The notes under the pieces were generated by a model that made no database searches, was not told the DNA's origin, and saw nothing but the letters and a program-made list of their open reading frames with translations. A program made the translations under genes and the position numbers. From SHLJ01 sp041618535 (lineage in GTDB: Bacteria; Bacteroidota; Bacteroidia; Flavobacteriales; Flavobacteriaceae): 27,693 nt of DNA. The first letter of the stretch is position 1, and the number at the start of each line of letters is the position of its first letter. The stretch covers positions 1 to 27,693 of the forward strand of contig JBFKFP010000014.1 in NCBI GenBank assembly GCA_041618535.1, in the 5' to 3' direction. Positions 23,514-27,693 of the stretch are shown here, piece after piece.

Positions 23514-24476
23514 ATGAAAGTATTAGCAAATGACGGTATATCGCAAGCTGGAGTTAAAAAACTGGAAGAGGCTGGTTTCGAGGTCTTAACCACTAATGTT
23601 GCCCAGGAGCAATTATCGAATTTTATCAACCAGAATGGTGTTGATGTCATTTTAGTTCGGTCGGCAACAAAGGTCAGAAAGGACCTTATCGATGCCTGCC
23701 CGGGCATAAAAGTAATCGGCCGCGGCGGTGTTGGTCTTGACAATATTGATGTTGAATACGCCCGAAGAAAAGGGGTTCATGTCATCAACACACCTGCTGC
23801 CTCCTCGAGTTCTGTTGCAGAATTGGTGTTCGCGCACCTTTTTGGAGGCGTAAGGTTCCTTCACGATGCCAACAGGACTATGCCTTTAGACGGTGACACC
23901 AGGTTCAAAACCCTGAAGAAAAGCTATGCCAAGGGTACAGAACTCAGGGGAAAGACGCTTGGAATTATCGGTCTGGGAAGAATCGGTCAGGAAGTTGCCA
24001 AAATAGCATTGGGGATTGGAATGAGAGTTGTTGCAAGTGATAAATTTGTAGGGGATGCCGATATAAAAGTAGAATTTTACAACGGTCAGTACATAGTCGT
24101 GAATATTGAAACACAGCCTATGAAAACGGTGCTGTCTGAGTCGGATTTTATAACTCTCCACGTTCCTGCCCAGTCAGATTACGTGATAGGAAAGGAACAA
24201 TTCGATATGATGAAGGAAGGGGTTGGAATAATAAATGCCGCCAGAGGTGGTGTAATTGACGAATTAGCGCTTATCGAGGCTATCGAAAGTGGAAAGGTTC
24301 GGTTTGCAGGTCTTGACACCTTTGAAACGGAACCTACCCCTGCCATAAAGGTGTTGATGAATGACAGGATCTCATTGAGTCCGCATATCGGTGCTGCCAC
24401 TACGGAGGCACAGGATAGAATAGGTACAGAATTAGCCGCTCAAATCATTAGTATTCTAAAAGCAGAGCATGCTTGA
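23514..24476 (+). CDS. serA: phosphoglycerate dehydrogenase-like D-2-hydroxyacid dehydrogenase
   Basis: A 320-residue NAD-dependent D-2-hydroxyacid dehydrogenase, probably oxidising 3-phosphoglycerate in the first step of serine synthesis. The substrate part shows VRSATKVRKDLID (48-60) and IGRGGVGLDNID (68-79); the Rossmann motif is GLGRIG (153-158). The catalytic set is Arg244 in NAARGGVIDE, Glu273 in FETEP and His291 in SPHIGAAT. It ends directly after the second substrate segment, so the C-terminal ACT and intervening domains of long SerA are missing and serine feedback through ACT is not expected. A segment around 183-205 (KVEFYNGQYIVVNIETQPM) is longer than in typical enzymes. A TTG two codons upstream (23508) is possible, but the ATG at 23514 is preferred. 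The gene follows serC closely and ends in a terminator. Confidence 0.88.
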   Translation: MKVLANDGISQAGVKKLEEAGFEVLTTNVAQEQLSNFINQNGVDVILVRSATKVRKDLIDACPGIKVIGRGGVGLDNIDVEYARRKGVHVINTPAASSSSVAELVFAHLFGGVRFLHDANRTMPLDGDTRFKTLKKSYAKGTELRGKTLGIIGLGRIGQEVAKIALGIGMRVVASDKFVGDADIKVEFYNGQYIVVNIETQPMKTVLSESDFITLHVPAQSDYVIGKEQFDMMKEGVGIINAARGGVIDELALIEAIESGKVRFAGLDTFETEPTPAIKVLMNDRISLSPHIGAATTEAQDRIGTELAAQIISILKAEHA

Positions 24477-24504
24477 TCTTTAAAATTTGCGGCTTTTAAA
24501 GAAG

Positions 24505-24538
24505 AAGTCCTGGCATCTCAGATGTTAGGACTTTTTTT
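24505..24538 (+). terminator. intrinsic terminator after serA
   Basis: AAGTCCT (24505-24511) pairs with AGGACTT (24527-24533); the intervening bases add an inner CAT/ATG pairing around a small loop. A run of seven T follows immediately. It separates the serC-serA unit from the DUF937 gene. Confidence 0.8.
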
Positions 24539-24577
24539 GTAAATTATGCAGAATTTTTTAACCTTAAACAAGATAAA

Positions 24578-25222
24578 ATGGCAGGAATTTTAGATTTATT
24601 GAACAGTGATCTCGGCAAGTCGATAGTTAGCGGCGTCTCCAGAGAGGCGGGTCAGCCCGAGGACAAGACCGGCGATGTGCTGACAATGGCTCTGCCGGTA
24701 TTGATGCAGGCCATGAGACGAAATGCTTCGTCCGAAAAAGGTGCCGAGGGATTACTGGGTGCGCTTAATTCCAAACATAACGGGAGCATCCTTGACAATT
24801 TGGGCGACCTTTTCTCGGGAGGAGTTAACCAGGATGTGAAGGACGATGGTGGTAAAATCCTTGGACACGTTCTCGGAAGTCGCCAGAAAAATGTTGAATT
24901 TGCCCTAAGCCAAAAATCCGGGATGGACGCCTCATCGGTCGCGAACATCCTGAAGGTGGCCGCTCCCATATTAATGGGTGTGCTCGGTAAGGAAAAACAG
25001 CAGCGCGGAGTTAGTGATCATACCGGGTTAGATGGACTCCTAAGCGGAATGCTCAGGAGCAATGCTCCACAAAATGAACAGAGCTTTCTCGAATCTATAC
25101 TGGATGCGGATGGTGACGGGAGTATAGTGGATGACGTGGCTGGAATGGTACTGGGCAGTGGGTCCAAAAAGCGTAAGAGTGGATTGGGAGGATTGCTTGG
25201 AGGCCTTTTCGGAAAAAAATAG
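24578..25222 (+). CDS. DUF937 domain protein
   Basis: A 214-residue soluble protein without a signal. The N-terminal half (GILDLLNSDLGKSIVSGVSREAG, LTMALPVLMQAMRRNA, GAEGLLGALN, GSILDNLGDLF) is the helical DUF937/YidB-like domain. A second similar helical section (SVANILKVAAPILMGVLGKEK, GLDGLLSGMLRS, FLESILDADGDGSIVDDV) repeats its pattern, including an Asp-rich turn DADGDGS that could bind calcium. The protein ends in a Gly/Leu/Lys tail (GLGGLLGGLFGKK). YidB-like proteins are of unknown function; some associate with the envelope. The gene sits between two strong terminators and is monocistronic. Confidence 0.85.
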   Translation: MAGILDLLNSDLGKSIVSGVSREAGQPEDKTGDVLTMALPVLMQAMRRNASSEKGAEGLLGALNSKHNGSILDNLGDLFSGGVNQDVKDDGGKILGHVLGSRQKNVEFALSQKSGMDASSVANILKVAAPILMGVLGKEKQQRGVSDHTGLDGLLSGMLRSNAPQNEQSFLESILDADGDGSIVDDVAGMVLGSGSKKRKSGLGGLLGGLFGKK

Positions 25223-25240
25223 ATTAAACCCCTTAATGAT

Positions 25241-25270
25241 AAACCGGATCGATCGATCCGGTTTTTTTTT
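25241..25270 (+). terminator. intrinsic terminator after the DUF937 gene
   Basis: AAACCGGATC (25241-25250) pairs perfectly with GATCCGGTTT (25255-25264) around GATC, followed by T to 25270. The stem-loop core (GATCGATCGATC) is itself a tandem GATC palindrome. Confidence 0.9.
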
Positions 25271-25324
25271 GAGATTCTTTTAACAGCCTGATTTGGAACG
25301 ATTTTTGTAATTTTAAAGAAAAGC

Positions 25325-25768
25325 ATGATGATGTATAGATTATTGATTATTCTAACACTGACGTTGATTTTGACCAGTTGCGGATCTGCTTACAAATCGG
25401 GTACAGACATATCCAAAACAGAAAGCGATTACACCGAGAATGATACAGTGCGTATCAAGAGCGATAAGGTCGAATATGAGATCATAATTATCGAACCAGG
25501 GTTTAATAACTGGATGCGAGGACGCGTGCGTCCGAGAGGCTACTACTCCCAGTCATTTTTAGAGAGTAGAAATATCGTTTATGTCACGGAATGGAACAAT
25601 CGGGTCCTGGACCCTTCTCGCTTTGACCCGTTATTGTATGAAATGCAGATCAATTATGAACCCGGCATCGATTATGGGTATGAGGTTAATTATCTTCTCT
25701 ATTATTATTTCATTTATTTCCAGCGCACCTACAATCAAAGATTAGCCGGATGGGTACCACGAATTTAA
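25325..25768 (+). CDS. DUF6146 family lipoprotein
   Basis: A 147-residue lipoprotein with signal ending LILTSC (Cys19). The mature part carries the family's wording: DTVRIKSDKVEYEIIIIEPGF, GYYSQSFLESRNIVYVTEWNN, YEMQINYEPGIDYGYEVNYLLYYYFIYFQ, ending LAGWVPRI. This is recognised as the DUF6146 family of Bacteroidota, of unknown function, here of normal length. No surface-export acidic motif follows Cys19, so the inner leaflet of the outer membrane is likely. It begins 54 bases after a terminator and is followed after 37 bases by a DUF6787 gene with its own -7 box. Confidence 0.82.
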   Translation: MMMYRLLIILTLTLILTSCGSAYKSGTDISKTESDYTENDTVRIKSDKVEYEIIIIEPGFNNWMRGRVRPRGYYSQSFLESRNIVYVTEWNNRVLDPSRFDPLLYEMQINYEPGIDYGYEVNYLLYYYFIYFQRTYNQRLAGWVPRI

Positions 25769-25779
25769 TCGATTTGATT

Positions 25780-25787
25780 TATCTTTG
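25780..25787 (+). promoter_or_regulatory. -7 box for the DUF6787 / His-rich / TonB receptor genes
   Basis: TATCTTTG, exact TAnnTTTG match and followed by CACC. A TTG frame start at 25785 falls inside this box and so is unlikely to be translated; the next TTG at 25806 is preferred as start. No TTG -33 element at the expected distance. Confidence 0.55.
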
Positions 25788-25805
25788 CACCCAAAATTCA
25801 GCAGC

Positions 25806-26330
25806 TTGGAAAGCTTTAAACAGCGTTGGCAAATAGACAGGAACTGGGAATTGATTTATCCCGTCATCGGTATACTTGGTTTGGGGTATTCTGCCTACAA
25901 ACTGGCCCTTCTTTTTAACTGGGAAAATATATTTGCAGACATCGCGACTGCCCTGGTGATCTTTTACGTGATTCTGAAGCTTACATTGAAACTCTTCAAA
26001 TGGTTGGAGAAGCGATGGCAGGTAGAAAGGAGATGGCACGTTATCAGGATATTTATCGTTTTTGCCGTCACCGGGTCAATGTCTTTAATCGTAACCAGGC
26101 CATTGTTTGACTGGCTGGGCTTTACCAAAGCGAATTTCGAAGTGAGCACATGGCTACTTATATTATACTATCCCCTTAAATTTTTTGCTATAATGCCATT
26201 TTATACCCTGATGCTAGTCTTCTTCGGTTGGTTGTTCAGGGAATATGATTTCTTCCTTAAATTCGCATTGAAAATGGTCGGGCGGTTCGGACTAAAAAAA
26301 CTAAGCAGGCACATTGAATCAAAATCATAA
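25806..26330 (+). CDS. DUF6787 family membrane protein
   Basis: A 174-residue membrane protein read from TTG at 25806, because an upstream TTG (25785) overlaps a promoter box. The text FKQRWQIDRNW (4-14) is repeated as LEKRWQVERRW (67-77), each followed by hydrophobic segments (about 17-37 and 45-65; about 80-100 and 115-150). The second copy (WHVIRIFIVFAVTGSMSLIVTR, then FYTLMLVFFGWLFREYDFF) matches DUF6787 of Bacteroidota. The first copy is a related, weaker half, suggesting an internal duplication. Function is unknown. The gene overlaps the His-rich protein gene by 17 bases and is probably part of one transcript with it and the TonB receptor. Confidence 0.75.
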   Translation: MESFKQRWQIDRNWELIYPVIGILGLGYSAYKLALLFNWENIFADIATALVIFYVILKLTLKLFKWLEKRWQVERRWHVIRIFIVFAVTGSMSLIVTRPLFDWLGFTKANFEVSTWLLILYYPLKFFAIMPFYTLMLVFFGWLFREYDFFLKFALKMVGRFGLKKLSRHIESKS

Positions 26331-26661
26331 ATACAAACTTTCGGCAAAGTTAGCCGCATTGGTGCTCGTTTTTGCGCTGATGGTGCCTTCGATAGTAAAA
26401 TTGGCTCATGCCCTGGGGGATCATTACCATGAAGTGTGCACCAGCCAGGTCAATGAACATTTTCATCAATCTGAACTCGACTGTGAATTCCAGGTTTTTC
26501 AGGTAAGCAATCAGGTTTGGATCGAACCACTCGAGTTGAATCTCAAGACTGAGGAAGAAGATATTCTGAAATATGGTTTCCAGGAAATCACTTTTATCAA
26601 CAACAGATTAAGCAGCTGTTTACTAAGAGGCCCGCCATCCGGATTAGGAACTACAATTTGA
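26314..26661 (+). CDS. His/Cys-rich membrane protein next to a TonB receptor
   Basis: A 115-residue protein starting at TTG (26314), the only start giving the full hydrophobic segment (about 9-29). After it comes a metal-like cluster: AHALGDHYHEVC and EHFHQSELDCEF, with His32, His37, His39, Cys42, His49, His51 and Cys57. Similar small proteins precede TonB-dependent metal receptors in Flavobacteriia, where zinc or copper binding is plausible; this is inference from the pattern and context. The hydrophobic segment could be a signal (cleavage after HA) or an anchor. It overlaps the DUF6787 gene by 17 bases and ends 29 bases before the receptor. Confidence 0.65.
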   Translation: MNQNHKYKLSAKLAALVLVFALMVPSIVKLAHALGDHYHEVCTSQVNEHFHQSELDCEFQVFQVSNQVWIEPLELNLKTEEEDILKYGFQEITFINNRLSSCLLRGPPSGLGTTI

Positions 26662-26690
26662 GTATTTGTAACATTCTTAATCTTTAAATC

Positions 26691-27693
26691 ATGCTTAAAA
26701 AAATAATCGCGCTTTTGGTGTTTATCGCACCGCTATTCATCATATCTCAAAATCAGATTAAAGGACGGGTTCTCAATTCTGAAAACGACCAGGCCTTATC
26801 CTTTGTGAATATCTACCTGCCGGAATTGGAAAAAGGCAGTACCACAGAGAAAGACGGTTCATTCAGTATAAATTTCCTTCCAGGAGGAACCTATAAAATA
26901 ATAATATCATACCTGGGCTTTCAAACCATTTCAGAAAACATCAGGATTCCTTCAGAATCAGAGCTAATCTTTAGGATGAAACCATCGGCCATTGAAATGG
27001 AGGAGATTATATTATCAACACCCTTTCACAAGCTCCAGAGGGAAAATGTAATGAAGGTTGAACAAGTCAGAATAGGACAACTCAGGAAAAGAGGAATGGT
27101 CTCACTTTCACAGGGAATATCCGATATTGCAGGAGTTTCATCGGTTTCAACTGGTTTGGGAATAGGTAAACCGGTTATTCGTGGCCTGAGCTATAACAGG
27201 GTGCTCGTCTACACACAGGGAATAAGGCTTGAAAATCAGCAGTTCGGTGATGAACATGGTCTAGGTCTTACAGATTCAGGAATTGAAAGTGTGGAGGTAA
27301 TAAAAGGCCCGGCCTCCCTGCTCTATGGATCGGATGCCTTAGGTGGGGTACTCTACATCAACCCAGAACGATATGCCGAATCGAATAAAGTAAGGGCTGA
27401 TTTCAACGGGATGTACTTCTCCAATACACGTGGCTTCAATTCAAATATCGGAATAAGGGCATCAGGCGAGAGTTTCAAATACCTGTTTAGGGCAGGTATT
27501 ACCGATCATGCCGACTATTCAAACGATCTGTACAGGGTAACCAACTCAAGATTCAGGGAACAGGATATCAAAGCCGGAATCGGATATCAGAAATCAAAGT
27601 TCAAAACTGACCTGCGATATAATTTTGTATACTCTCAGCTTGGTTTACCAGAGGAGATCGGTGTTCAGTCCACTTCAAGGGATCTGTTATTAC
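26691..27693 (+). CDS. TonB-dependent receptor, N-terminal part (probable metal receptor)
   Basis: The window ends inside this gene; 334 codons are visible and open. It starts with a Sec signal (MLKKIIALLVFIAPLFIISQ). A CarboxypepD_reg-like domain covers about 22-105 (IKGRVLNSENDQALSFVNIY and YKIIISYLGFQTISENI). The plug then follows: MVSLSQGISDIAGVSSVSTG, KPVIRGLSYNRVLVYTQGIR, QQFGDEHGLG, ESVEVIKGPASLLYGSDALG. The wording 'QxxGDEHG' after 'RGLSYNRVLVYTQGIRLE' is shared with ZnuD-like and copper receptors and differs from the 18137 receptor. The His/Cys-rich protein immediately upstream supports metal uptake. The barrel C terminus is outside the window. Confidence 0.85.
   Translation, partial: MLKKIIALLVFIAPLFIISQNQIKGRVLNSENDQALSFVNIYLPELEKGSTTEKDGSFSINFLPGGTYKIIISYLGFQTISENIRIPSESELIFRMKPSAIEMEEIILSTPFHKLQRENVMKVEQVRIGQLRKRGMVSLSQGISDIAGVSSVSTGLGIGKPVIRGLSYNRVLVYTQGIRLENQQFGDEHGLGLTDSGIESVEVIKGPASLLYGSDALGGVLYINPERYAESNKVRADFNGMYFSNTRGFNSNIGIRASGESFKYLFRAGITDHADYSNDLYRVTNSRFREQDIKAGIGYQKSKFKTDLRYNFVYSQLGLPEEIGVQSTSRDLLL

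Noticed and set aside
1..27693. CRISPR arrays, tRNA/rRNA genes, insertion sequences, prophage or toxin-antitoxin modules
   Set aside because: No direct-repeat arrays, cloverleaf-like sequences, transposase or integrase motifs or toxin/antitoxin pairs were found on reading both strands.

Overview
The window looks like chromosome of a marine-type Flavobacteriaceae (Bacteroidota). This rests on several observations: promoter boxes of the TAnnTTTG type instead of sigma-70 boxes, TonB-dependent receptors with an N-terminal carboxypeptidase-regulatory-like domain, lipoproteins with flavobacterial signal features, a parE-parC topoisomerase IV pair, and small families largely confined to this phylum (DUF6146, DUF6787). 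No rRNA, tRNA, IS element, prophage or CRISPR array was seen. Most genes are tightly packed chromosomal core or lineage genes.

Layout. (1) 2-3456 (+): a four-gene operon with short spacers: the end of an N-acyl-D-amino-acid deacylase, a class I/II aminotransferase with a Tat-like signal, a cupin lipoprotein, and an amidase-signature lipoprotein. It looks like an envelope pathway acting on an amidated or acylated amino compound. (2) 3559-5259 (+) acyl-CoA synthetase, convergent with 5277-6827 (-), an aryl-sulfate sulfotransferase lipoprotein. (3) 6958-7395 (+) DUF1761 membrane protein, then the only large non-coding stretch (7396-7974). (4) 7975-10387 (+): six small genes touching or overlapping: anchored protein, VOC, GNAT, VOC, SRPBCC, membrane protein. 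(5) 10384-10740 (-) small secreted protein; 10887-11678 (+) proC.

(6) 11692-16705 (-): topoisomerase IV as parE, a small membrane protein, then parC, with the membrane gene overlapping parE. 16868-17962 (-) is the YchF ATPase. (7) 18137-20815 (+) a TonB-dependent receptor with a strong shared terminator. (8) 20868-24476: a 2[4Fe-4S] ferredoxin (-) diverging from a LuxC-family acyl-CoA reductase (+) through overlapping promoters, followed by serC and a serA-like gene, so the phosphorylated serine route is linked to a fatty-acyl-CoA reductase. (9) 24578-25222 DUF937 protein. (10) 25325-27693 (+): DUF6146 lipoprotein, DUF6787 membrane protein, a His/Cys-rich membrane protein and the first part of a second TonB-dependent receptor, probably for metal uptake.

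No classical defence or mobile system is visible. The most interesting leads are the beta-clamp-like tail QITLF at the end of ParC, the basic membrane protein coupled between parE and parC, the exported aminotransferase/amidase operon, the six-gene VOC/GNAT/SRPBCC operon, and the overlapping divergent promoters between ferredoxin and acyl-CoA reductase.
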